Positions 33,879-41,367 of a DNA stretch of 64,000 bases are shown here, one piece after another (positions within the stretch are counted from its first letter, which is position 1; every line of letters begins with the position of its first letter). This DNA comes from Bacillota bacterium. GTDB taxonomy: Bacteria; Bacillota_E; JAJZYS01; JAJYTV01. Both the position numbers and the translations under genes were made by a program. The stretch covers positions 1 through 64,000 of the forward strand of contig JAJZVM010000011.1 in NCBI GenBank assembly GCA_021845645.1, written 5' to 3'. The notes below the pieces were generated by a model. It made no database searches and was not told the origin of the DNA. It saw only the letters and a program-made list of their open reading frames with translations.

Positions 33879-35240
33879 TCAGCTCCTGCGGTCGGTCGCA
33901 GGCAGCGACACGACGAAGGCACTCCCCTGCCCCGGCTGGCTCTCGACGGCGATGCGTCCGCGGTGCGCCGCCGCGATGGCCTGGGCGATCGCGAGCCCGA
34001 GCCCGGCGCCACCGCTCTCCTTGGCGCGGGCCGCATCGGCGCGGTAGAAACGGTCGAAGATCCTGTCGTGGTGCTGCGGCGCGATGCCGATGCCCGTGTC
34101 GCGCACGCTTAGGCGCACCTCCTGGCGGTGTCGTTCCACCGACACCTCGACCCGCCCTGCGGTAGTGTACTTGATGGCGTTGTCGAGGAGGATGCCCAGA
34201 AGCTGCGCCAGGCTGTCCGCATCGCCCATCGCGGTGAGCGCGCCGTCTCCCTCGCGCCCCGGCGCGGGCGCGACACAGCACAGCTCCAGCCCCTTGACCT
34301 CGGCCGCAGGGCGAAACGCCGCGACCGATCGTGCCGCGAGCGCCCCGAGGTCCACCGGCCTCATGCTGCGCCCGGAGCGCCTGCCGTCGGGACGGGCCAG
34401 GGTCAGCAGCTGATCGGTGAGCCGGTGCAGGCGATGCATCTCGTCCTCGATCGCCTGCAGCCACGCTGCGTTGTCCGCCACCGTGGCCTCCGGCCGGCTG
34501 TTCACGACGTCCAGGTTGACGCGCATCACGGCGAGCGGTGTCCGCAGCTCGTGGGATGCGTCGGCGACGAACTGCTCCTGCTGCTCCCACGCCCGCACGG
34601 CGGGCCGCAGCGACAGCCGCGACACGAAGAAGCCGGCTACGGCGGCGAGCAGGATGCCGAGGCCGCCCACCAGGACCAGGACCTCGGCCAGGCGAGCCAA
34701 GGACGTGCGGTCGCGGTCGATGTTGAGGGCCACCTGCAGGTAGCCGAGCGTCTGCCTATAGGGACTCAGAAGGCGCAGGGTCAGGACGCGGTACCAGCCC
34801 CGGCTCGCAACGTGGTCGTCCGCAACGGTCTGGGCACCGCCGGGCGACTGGTAGGGCAATGTCCCCGTCACGAGCGGCGCGGTGCTGGCGATGACGTTCC
34901 CCTGGGCGTCGCGCAGCCCGATCGCGGACACCTTGGGGTACATCTCGGCCAGGCGCGCGAGTTCGACGAACTGCGAGGGAAAGACGCCCCGGTCCATCTC
35001 CGCCAGCACGCTGACCGCGAGCGGCCGCGTGGTGTCGCGCAAGATGGCATCGAGGTTGCTCTGGGTGAGCCGTGCCGTCAGGCTGTAGATCAGCACGGCG
35101 GTCACGACGTAGAAGACCAGGAACAGCGCCGCGAGCAGGACCGCCAGGTGGATGCGCAGGCCGCGGAACAGCCGCCAGCTGTAGGCGGACCCTTGCCCGG
35201 ACGGTCGGCGGGCCGGGGCGGCAGGCTCCGGCCGCGTCAC
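33879..35240 (-). CDS. Two-component sensor histidine kinase
   Basis: A 453-residue kinase: first membrane helix at about residues 30-53, an extracellular sensor domain of ~130 residues (55-182), second helix at 187-208, then HisKA with the phospho-acceptor His230 (ADASHELRTPL) and an ATPase domain with N, G1 (DTGIGIA) and G2 (GGAGLGLAIA) boxes. It overlaps the response regulator by four bases (ATGA), so the pair is coupled. The signal is unknown; the two secreted paralogs upstream on the same strand are the best candidates for associated input or output. Confidence 0.93.
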   Translation of the reverse strand: MTRPEPAAPARRPSGQGSAYSWRLFRGLRIHLAVLLAALFLVFYVVTAVLIYSLTARLTQSNLDAILRDTTRPLAVSVLAEMDRGVFPSQFVELARLAEMYPKVSAIGLRDAQGNVIASTAPLVTGTLPYQSPGGAQTVADDHVASRGWYRVLTLRLLSPYRQTLGYLQVALNIDRDRTSLARLAEVLVLVGGLGILLAAVAGFFVSRLSLRPAVRAWEQQEQFVADASHELRTPLAVMRVNLDVVNSRPEATVADNAAWLQAIEDEMHRLHRLTDQLLTLARPDGRRSGRSMRPVDLGALAARSVAAFRPAAEVKGLELCCVAPAPGREGDGALTAMGDADSLAQLLGILLDNAIKYTTAGRVEVSVERHRQEVRLSVRDTGIGIAPQHHDRIFDRFYRADAARAKESGGAGLGLAIAQAIAAAHRGRIAVESQPGQGSAFVVSLPATDRRS

Positions 35241-35950
35241 GGCGCCTCGTCCGGCGACCCGCCGCTGGGCCGGAACATGTAGCCCGCCCCGTGAATGGTC
35301 CGGATGTCCGACGGCCCTGGCGCACAGCCCGCCTCAGCGCGCCCGAGCTTGCGGCGCAGAAAGTAGATGTAGGTGTCGACGACGCTGCTGTTCACGTCCG
35401 CGTCGAAGCCCCACACCCGATCGAAGATCACCTCCCGCGACAGCAGCTGGCCGCGGCGGCGCATGAAGAGCTCCATCAGCTGGAACTCCTTGTGGGTGAG
35501 GGGCACAGCCTCGCCGGAGCGGAAGACGACGCGCTGCACGAGGTCCAGGGTGTAGCCGCCCGCCTGGAGCGTGTGCACGCCCACGACATCCCCGACGCGC
35601 CGCGTCAGGGCGCGCATGCGGGCGAGGAGCTCGTTCGTGCCGAACGGCTTGACGACGTAGTCGTCGGCGCCGCTGTCGAGGCCCATCACCTTGTCTTCCT
35701 CCGTGCCGCGCGCGGTGAGCATCAGGGTGGGGGTGGTGTCTCCCTCCTCCCGCAGCGTGCGCACGAGATCGGTGCCGGAGAGGCCCGGCAGCATGACGTC
35801 CACGAGCAGGAGGTCGTAGATGCCGGCCCGGGCCATGTCGAGCCCCGTCGGCCCGTCGAAGGCGCCGTCGACCGCGTACTGATGCTGCCGCAGAAGCTGC
35901 GACAGGGCCTTGACCAGGGAGACCTCGTCGTCCACCAGAAGGACACGCAC
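35237..35950 (-). CDS. OmpR-family response regulator
   Basis: A 237-residue regulator. Receiver domain residues 1-118 hold DD at 7-8, the phosphorylated Asp51 (LLLVDVMLPG), T79 and Lys101 (VVKPFG). The winged-helix DNA-binding domain (about 130-230) ends in the usual TIHGAGYMF segment. GTG 35950 was chosen because the receiver begins there; the open frame to 36310 is spurious. It lies 23 bp after the upstream secreted-protein gene, so it may be part of the same transcript. Confidence 0.93.
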   Translation of the reverse strand: MRVLLVDDEVSLVKALSQLLRQHQYAVDGAFDGPTGLDMARAGIYDLLLVDVMLPGLSGTDLVRTLREEGDTTPTLMLTARGTEEDKVMGLDSGADDYVVKPFGTNELLARMRALTRRVGDVVGVHTLQAGGYTLDLVQRVVFRSGEAVPLTHKEFQLMELFMRRRGQLLSREVIFDRVWGFDADVNSSVVDTYIYFLRRKLGRAEAGCAPGPSDIRTIHGAGYMFRPSGGSPDEAP

Positions 35951-35973
35951 CAGATGCCACCACCTACGGCTCT

Positions 35974-36894
35974 CTACGGCACGATCTGGACGGTGACCTG
36001 CTCCGCAGCCCGGCCCTGGGTGTACTTGACGGTGTACTGCCCAGGCGTGGCGCCTGGGCGCACCTCCAAGGTGCCGATCAGACCGTCCACCTTCACGCCG
36101 CGAGACCCTGGAGGTCCTAGCAGGCGGTACGTGCCGGTATCCGGCAGCACCTGGCCGCTCGCGTCCGTGACGCGTGGCGGCACGCCAACGGTGTCTTCCG
36201 CCGGACCCTGCCCCTTGGCCGGGATGGAGATCTCGGCAGCGGTGTAGGCGAGCCCCTGGGCCGTCGCCGGCTGACTGCCCGCCCAGGCGGAATCCGCGAG
36301 CAGCAGCCATGCGTCCAGCATGGAGATGGCCGTCGTCTGCAGCCGCGCCACGGCGTTCTGCAGCGCGTCTCTCTGAGCCAGGGAAGACTTGCGGAATGTA
36401 GCCCGCCCTGCCGCGGCGACGTCGCGCGCGATTTCCGCCGCGATCTTCCGCTCAACCGCGCGGGACGACGCCACGATGTTGGCGACCCGAGCGTGCCAGG
36501 CCGCGCTGCGGTAGGGCGCCCGGCTGCAGGCCTCGATCACGGCCGCGGCACCCGCCCGCGCCCGGCCCAGTGCCGGCAGCAGGTCGCCGGCGATGCGCTG
36601 GGGCGGCAGTGGCCTCGCAGACGCCGCGAGCTCCTGATCCTCGGTGTAGAGGGCCAGGATGCTCCGGTTCAGCGCGGCGACCGCCTGGCCGATGGCCGCG
36701 CCCTGCTGGCGCCGGGCAGGTGGCAGTGCCTGGATCCGCGCGAGCAGCTCCGTCTCGACCTGGGCGCGGTGCACGTAGTGCGCGGTAAAGACAGCGTAGC
36801 TACCGGCCGCGGCGCATCCCTCGGGGAACGCGCCAAGCGCGACGCCGAGGACCGCGGCCAGGAGCTTCGACCTCCAAGGGAGACGCCTGCCCAT
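35974..36894 (-). CDS. Secreted protein, paralog A, next to a two-component system
   Basis: A 306-residue protein of no family I know. An N-terminal signal peptide (about residues 1-27, LLAAVLGVALGAFPEGCAAAG) is followed by a long alpha-helical region (30-190, YVHRAQVETELLARIQALPP) and a C-terminal beta domain (about 195-306) with SIPAKGQGP and a VRPGATPGQYTVKYTQG motif that looks like a bacterial Ig-like strand pair. It is clearly homologous to the next protein along its length. ATG 36894 has AAGGTGG upstream. A cysteine in PEGCAAAG could make it a lipoprotein, though the context is not a classic lipobox. Confidence 0.7.
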   Translation of the reverse strand: MGRRLPWRSKLLAAVLGVALGAFPEGCAAAGSYAVFTAHYVHRAQVETELLARIQALPPARRQQGAAIGQAVAALNRSILALYTEDQELAASARPLPPQRIAGDLLPALGRARAGAAAVIEACSRAPYRSAAWHARVANIVASSRAVERKIAAEIARDVAAAGRATFRKSSLAQRDALQNAVARLQTTAISMLDAWLLLADSAWAGSQPATAQGLAYTAAEISIPAKGQGPAEDTVGVPPRVTDASGQVLPDTGTYRLLGPPGSRGVKVDGLIGTLEVRPGATPGQYTVKYTQGRAAEQVTVQIVP

Positions 36895-37042
36895 AGCATC
36901 CGACCACCTTGATCCGCCGCGAGGGGCCCCGGCGCCACCGCACACCGCAACATCCGTGCGACAGCCGCCAGGGCCTGAACGCGGGACTCGCTCCTATACT
37001 AAGGAATCGCGGCTATGTCGCCAATGATCCATGCCGAGCGGG

Positions 37043-37978
37043 CTACTGCCCCACCGCGAGGTCGACCGTCTCGGCGATGCCGCCCTGCAGGTACGTGACG
37101 GCATACGTGCCCGCAGTGGCTCCAGGTTCCACCGATACGAGCCCGCTCGCCGCGTCGATGGCGACCCCGGTCGCTCCGCTTGGACCCGCGATGCTGAATG
37201 TCCCCGCATCCTTTAGGACATTGCCCTGGGCGTCCTCGACGGTCGGCATGACGGCTACCTGGTCGGTCGCCACGGCCGCGCCTTGGGCCGGGATGGCGAT
37301 GCTGGGCGCTGCGTAGGCGAGCCCGGCAATCGCGGCGGCGTTCCCTGTGGTGCTGGCAGCAGGCGCCTTCGCCGCCGCGATCCAAAGCTGCGTGTAATGG
37401 ATGGCCGCCCTCTGCAGGTCGAGAATCGACTCCTGCAGAGCCGAGAGGCCGCCGGCCAGCGGGTGGCTCCGCCACGATCCTGTCACCGTCCCTGGGTGGC
37501 CGATGTCGAACGTGACCTGCCGAAGCTCAGCCGTCCAGCTCTTCAGTTGCAGCTCGAGCCCGCGCACCTTGACGCGGTTCCTGTCCTTGCGGTCCCGCCT
37601 GATCTCCACCTTGGCATTGGCGAGATTGCGCCTTAGCGTGCGCAGCTGGACTTGGAGCTGCGATCGCTGCCCCTGCGTCCCCGAGGGGATGTTCGTACGG
37701 ATCGACACGAGCGCCTGCTCGGAAGCGTAGAGGGCGTACACCTGCGTCTCGACCGCCTGCACCGTCTGGCTGTAGGCCGCGACCGCGGTGGCGGACCCGC
37801 CCGCTGCCTGCGCCTGCGCGAGCAGCTGTGTCTCGACCTGCGCATTGCGCTGGTACTGCGCATCGAACTTGGACGGGACGGAGGCGGCACTCGCCGCCGG
37901 GATCGCGGTTCCGAGCATCAGCGTCACCATCGCCAGGCCAAGCGCCAGGAATCCCATCCGGCCAGCACGGACACGCAT
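37043..37978 (-). CDS. Secreted protein, paralog B, next to a two-component system
   Basis: A 311-residue secreted protein, paralogous to its downstream neighbour. The signal peptide ends near A-A-S-A-A-S (about residue 30); the helical part shares Q-x-QVETQLLAQ-x-Q (about 40-57), and the C-terminal beta domain shares SIAIPAQG, VLKDAGTFSIAGPSGATGV and VEPGATAGTYAVTYLQGG. A charged coiled-coil insert (RRDRKDRNRVKVRGLELQLK) lies mid-protein. ATG 37978 follows GAGGAGG by eight bases. A 148-bp spacer with a TAGTAT box separates it from paralog A. The function is unknown; signal input to the adjacent kinase or an envelope target of the regulator is inferred. Confidence 0.7.
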   Translation of the reverse strand: MRVRAGRMGFLALGLAMVTLMLGTAIPAASAASVPSKFDAQYQRNAQVETQLLAQAQAAGGSATAVAAYSQTVQAVETQVYALYASEQALVSIRTNIPSGTQGQRSQLQVQLRTLRRNLANAKVEIRRDRKDRNRVKVRGLELQLKSWTAELRQVTFDIGHPGTVTGSWRSHPLAGGLSALQESILDLQRAAIHYTQLWIAAAKAPAASTTGNAAAIAGLAYAAPSIAIPAQGAAVATDQVAVMPTVEDAQGNVLKDAGTFSIAGPSGATGVAIDAASGLVSVEPGATAGTYAVTYLQGGIAETVDLAVGQ

Positions 37979-38121
37979 CGCGATTCCTCCTCGACATCGA
38001 CCTGGGGGCATGATGCGCGGAGGGGATCAAAAAGTTCTCAAACCGAGCTGGCACGATTCGCCGGTGATCTCGCCCGGGCCTGCAATCCCGCCAGATCATC
38101 GGCCAGGCAGGCGCAGCCGTC

Positions 38122-38150
38122 GGCATGCCGTGCCGGCGGGACGGCATGCC
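38122..38150 (-). terminator. Inverted repeat downstream of lutC
   Basis: GGCATGCCGT - 9 bases - ACGGCATGCC, a perfect 10-bp stem 32 bp after the lutC stop. Each arm contains the self-palindrome GGCATGCC, so it could also bind a regulator of the leftward paralog gene. A terminator is the simplest reading. Confidence 0.5.
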
Positions 38151-38181
38151 TTCCGTCGCTGTGAGGCGGCAGCCCGGGGCA

Positions 38182-38781
38182 TCACCCGGATCGTCCGTCC
38201 TCCCGGCCCTCGTCCCGCCAAAGCAGCACCAGCACCTCGCCTGGGCCATGCACGCCGATGGAGAGGTCGTTCTCGATGTCGGCGGATCGGCTCGGGCCGC
38301 TTACGATGGCGATCGATCCACCCTCCGGCGGCTGCCGCAGGTAGTCGGCAAGATCCCAGACGATGCAGGACGCCGGTACGAGCACGGCGATGCGCGGCGG
38401 CACCAGCGTCGCCGTCAGTGGCGCCTGCGCGCGGCGCACGAAGCACATGCTGCCCGTGCGCGCAAGGGCGCCATCGGCGAGGGCGATACCCCATGCGGCG
38501 GCAAACGGCTCGGCCTCTGCCTCGAGTCCCTCGCTGACGGCGAGGACCTCCGCCTCGCTTCCCCGCAGCACGGAGGCACCCGCCACCTCTTGGCGCAGGA
38601 GCTGCCTCAGCTCCGCGAAGCTCCCCTGCGCGACGTGGCATCCCGCACGATCCGCCATGTCGACGAAGACGCCGACGAGGTCGGATTCGGGATCGGGCAA
38701 GGCCGGCGGTTCCTCGGCCAAAGGCAGATAGCGTCCGCCGTCGCGCCCTCTGAGACGCGCGAGAAACTCCTCCCGCCTCAC
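38182..38781 (-). CDS. lutC: LUD-domain protein LutC
   Basis: A 199-residue LUD-domain protein. It shows the family's central segment ALADGALARTGSMCF (about residues 101-115), then PRIAVLVPASCIV and a glycine-rich end SGPSRSADIENDLSIGVHGP, which fits LutC/YkgG. In Bacillus LutABC oxidises L-lactate to pyruvate. It overlaps lutA by four bases and closes the coxG...lutC run. Active-site residues are not known for this subunit. Confidence 0.9.
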   Translation of the reverse strand: MRREEFLARLRGRDGGRYLPLAEEPPALPDPESDLVGVFVDMADRAGCHVAQGSFAELRQLLRQEVAGASVLRGSEAEVLAVSEGLEAEAEPFAAAWGIALADGALARTGSMCFVRRAQAPLTATLVPPRIAVLVPASCIVWDLADYLRQPPEGGSIAIVSGPSRSADIENDLSIGVHGPGEVLVLLWRDEGREDGRSG

Positions 38782-39497
38782 CTCCCCACCCCTGCCCTGT
38801 CCAGGAGGACACTGAGGTGGATCGGCTGCGGCTTCGCCTCGTGTCGGACGGCAAGGCGGCCGCCAAGCTGCATCAGGCAGCCCTGGTCGCTCGCGATCAG
38901 GAGGTCGGGCGCCGGCGACGAGATGTCCGCGAGCTTCTCGTCCGCCATGGCGAGCGAGAGATCCGGGAAGTGGACCGCGAACGTGCCTCCGAAGCCGCAG
39001 CAGAGCTGCGGCTCGCGGAACGAGACGAGTTCGAGGCCGTCGATGCCGGCGAGGAGCTCCTTCGTTCTGTCCCCCTGGTGCAGCCAGTGCGACAGGTGGC
39101 AGGACTCATGGTAGATCGCCGTCGCCTCGTAGTGCCCCTTCGGCGCTCTGAGTCCCTCGACGTCGATCAGGAACTGGCTGATCTCGTAGGTGTGCTCCGA
39201 AAGCCGTCTCGCCTCCGGATCGTCCCCGAAGAACTGCACGAGCCCGTGCCTCAGCATCGCGACACAGGAACCAGACGGCGCCACGACGGCCTCGCTGCCC
39301 TTGAACCGCTCGAGAAAGGCTGCGATGAACGGCTTGGCGTCCTCCTGGAAGCCGCTGTTGTAGGCCGGCTGCCCGCAGCAGGTCTGCTCCGGAAGTTCGA
39401 TGTCGTGGCCAAGACGGCGCAGGATGCGTGCCGTCGACAGGACGGCCTCCTGTGCGAAGAGGTCCCCGAGGCAGGTGGTGAAGAGCCGGATCCGCAA
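38778..39497 (-). CDS. lutA: Lactate utilization iron-sulfur protein LutA (CCG domains)
   Basis: A 239-residue protein with two cysteine-rich CCG domains: CLGDLF...CCGQPAYNSG (about residues 9-49) and YHESCHL...CCGFGGTF (about 126-170). This is the LutA/YkgE form and also resembles the GlcF/HdrB subunits that bind unusual Fe-S clusters. It begins after lutB with no gap and overlaps lutC by four bases. With LutB and LutC it should form an electron-transferring oxidase for lactate or a similar hydroxy acid. Confidence 0.93.
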   Translation of the reverse strand: MRIRLFTTCLGDLFAQEAVLSTARILRRLGHDIELPEQTCCGQPAYNSGFQEDAKPFIAAFLERFKGSEAVVAPSGSCVAMLRHGLVQFFGDDPEARRLSEHTYEISQFLIDVEGLRAPKGHYEATAIYHESCHLSHWLHQGDRTKELLAGIDGLELVSFREPQLCCGFGGTFAVHFPDLSLAMADEKLADISSPAPDLLIASDQGCLMQLGGRLAVRHEAKPQPIHLSVLLDRAGVGR

Positions 39498-39499
39498 CG

Positions 39500-40885
39500 C
39501 TAACGCCTCTCTTCCAGCAAGCCCTCGGCCCGCAGACGGTCCCCGACGCGGCCAGATGCCGCGGGCGGCAGGCGACGGCCCCTGGTCCAGGCCCGCATCT
39601 GCGGCACACCGCTAGCGAGCCGCAGGGCCCCGCGCAACAGCCGCCGCACGAGACGGTATCGCCCAGGAGGCGTCCAGGCGCGCCGGAGGGCGCGGAAGGC
39701 ACCCGCCTCGGCCGGGAAGGCGACGCCTCGCCCGACCGCCCTGGCCCTCAGGGCTATGAGGTGCTCGTGCAGGTGGATGCCTACGGGGCAGACGTCCGAA
39801 CAGGCGCCGCAGAGCGAGCTCAGGAACGGCAGCGCCTGCGCCCCTGGATCGCTGCGCAGCAGCGGCGTCAGGACGGCCCCGATCGGGCCCGAGTAGACGG
39901 AACCGTAGGCGTGGCCGCCCGTCTGCCGGTAGACCGGGCAGATGTCGAGGCAGGCGCCGCAGCGGATGCAGGCCAGGACCTCCTCGTACGGCCCGCCAAG
40001 GATTTCGCTGCGATGGGAATCCATCAGGACGACGTGCACCTCCTGTGGACCCTCCTCCCCTGGCGCCGCAGGGCCGCGGATGATCGAGACATAGCTCGTG
40101 ATCAGCTGGCCCGTGGCCGCCACCGGCAGGATGCGCAGGGCGTCCGCCATGTCCGAGAAGTCCGCGACGAGCTTCTCGACGCCCACCAGCGCGACATGCA
40201 CGGGCGGCAGGGTCGTGCACATGCGCCCGTTGCCCTCGTTCGTGACCACGACCAGGGCACCCTCGCTGGCGACGAGGAAGTTGCCGCCCGAGATGCCGAG
40301 GTCTGCCCGGCGGAACTCCTCGCGCAGGCGCTCGCGGGCGAACGCCGTGAGCGAGGGGGTGTCCTGGGCGATCTCGCGGCCGGCCTCGCGGCTGAACAGG
40401 CGCGCGATCTCGTCGCGGGCCATGTGCAGGCAGGGCGCCACGATGTGCGAGGGACGCTGTCCGGCGAGCTGCACGATGTACTCGCCGAGGTCCGTCTCGA
40501 GCACCTGCATGCCCGCCGCGGCGAGGTGGGCGTTGAGCTCCACCTCTTCCGTCGCCATCGACTTGGACTTCACGATGCGCCGGGCACCGTGCTGCGTGGC
40601 GATCTCCGCGACGATGGCGACAGCCTCGGCGGCGTCCGCGGCGGTATGCACGACGATACCGCGGCGCTCCGCCTCGGTGATGAAGCGCTCCGCGAGATCG
40701 GCGAGACTGCGGACGGAGCGCAGGCGGGCTTCGCGCGCCCTGGCCCTGTAGACGCTGCGCACCTCGGGTGTCAGGGCGGCGAGCGACGCATAGCTGTGCC
40801 GATCCACCGAACGCGCGACCGCAGCATGCAGGCCCCGGTTCGACACCGCCGCGGCAACCTGCCGGACGAGTTCCTCCGTAGCCAT
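39500..40885 (-). CDS. lutB: Lactate utilization iron-sulfur protein LutB
   Basis: A 461-residue protein with an N-terminal LUD domain (about residues 60-290; RRIVKSKSMATEEVELN, GISGGNFLVASEGALVVVTNEGN) and a C-terminal ferredoxin region with two clusters: CIRCGACLDICPVY and CGACSDVCPVGI (about 300-370). This is LutB/YkgF. ATG 40885 follows GAGGAGG by seven bases; the longer frame to 41335 is spurious. The gene order is lutB-lutA-lutC, different from the lutA-lutB-lutC order in Bacillus subtilis. It lies 20 bp after the phosphatase gene. Confidence 0.94.
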   Translation of the reverse strand: MATEELVRQVAAAVSNRGLHAAVARSVDRHSYASLAALTPEVRSVYRARAREARLRSVRSLADLAERFITEAERRGIVVHTAADAAEAVAIVAEIATQHGARRIVKSKSMATEEVELNAHLAAAGMQVLETDLGEYIVQLAGQRPSHIVAPCLHMARDEIARLFSREAGREIAQDTPSLTAFARERLREEFRRADLGISGGNFLVASEGALVVVTNEGNGRMCTTLPPVHVALVGVEKLVADFSDMADALRILPVAATGQLITSYVSIIRGPAAPGEEGPQEVHVVLMDSHRSEILGGPYEEVLACIRCGACLDICPVYRQTGGHAYGSVYSGPIGAVLTPLLRSDPGAQALPFLSSLCGACSDVCPVGIHLHEHLIALRARAVGRGVAFPAEAGAFRALRRAWTPPGRYRLVRRLLRGALRLASGVPQMRAWTRGRRLPPAASGRVGDRLRAEGLLEERR

Positions 40886-40905
40886 CCCCGGCCTCCTCTT
40901 GCGGC

Positions 40906-41367
40906 CTAGGGCCGCAGCGTCGCGACGATGCGCAGAGGGTGCGTCAGGAGCGTAAGTCCCGAGACGATGTCCGGGACCAGGATGTCGGCCGCCCGCGCGG
41001 TGACGGCGGCCAGTCCCTCGGGCCCCAGCACGGCCACGCCCAGGCGCGCGAGCTCCAGCATGGCGGCGTCGTTGCGCCCGTTGCCGACCGCGACGCAGTG
41101 TTCCGCCCCCAGCCGTTCGACATAGTCGCGCTTTTCCGGTCCCCGCCCGATCGGCACGGCTCGCAGGCCGAGCTGACGTTCCACCTCGACGAGGCCGCCG
41201 TGCGTGCCGGCGGTGAGAAGATGGATCTCGAGGTCCCGCGCCAGAAGCCGCAGGGTCTCGGCGACACCGTCGAGCAGGACCCCATCCAGCGCAAGGGTGC
41301 CGTTGAGGTCGAGGCAGAGGTGCCGAAGCTCCCACCGCGACCCGTCCGGCCAGTCGACGCCGATCAC
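40906..41367 (-). CDS. Soluble P-type ATPase-like phosphatase (HAD, COG4087-like)
   Basis: A 153-residue HAD-fold protein that looks like an isolated phosphorylation domain of a P-type ATPase. Motif I is CLDLNGTLALDG (Asp20, with N in place of the second Asp), motif II is LLTAGTHGG, and the metal loop is VAVGNGRNDAAML. The GTG start at 41367 overlaps the TGA of the upstream hydroxylase gene, so translation is coupled. No membrane helices are present. The substrate is unknown; its position between a molybdenum hydroxylase gene and lut genes suggests a metabolite-repair or regulatory phosphatase role. Confidence 0.8.
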   Translation of the reverse strand: MIGVDWPDGSRWELRHLCLDLNGTLALDGVLLDGVAETLRLLARDLEIHLLTAGTHGGLVEVERQLGLRAVPIGRGPEKRDYVERLGAEHCVAVGNGRNDAAMLELARLGVAVLGPEGLAAVTARAADILVPDIVSGLTLLTHPLRIVATLRP

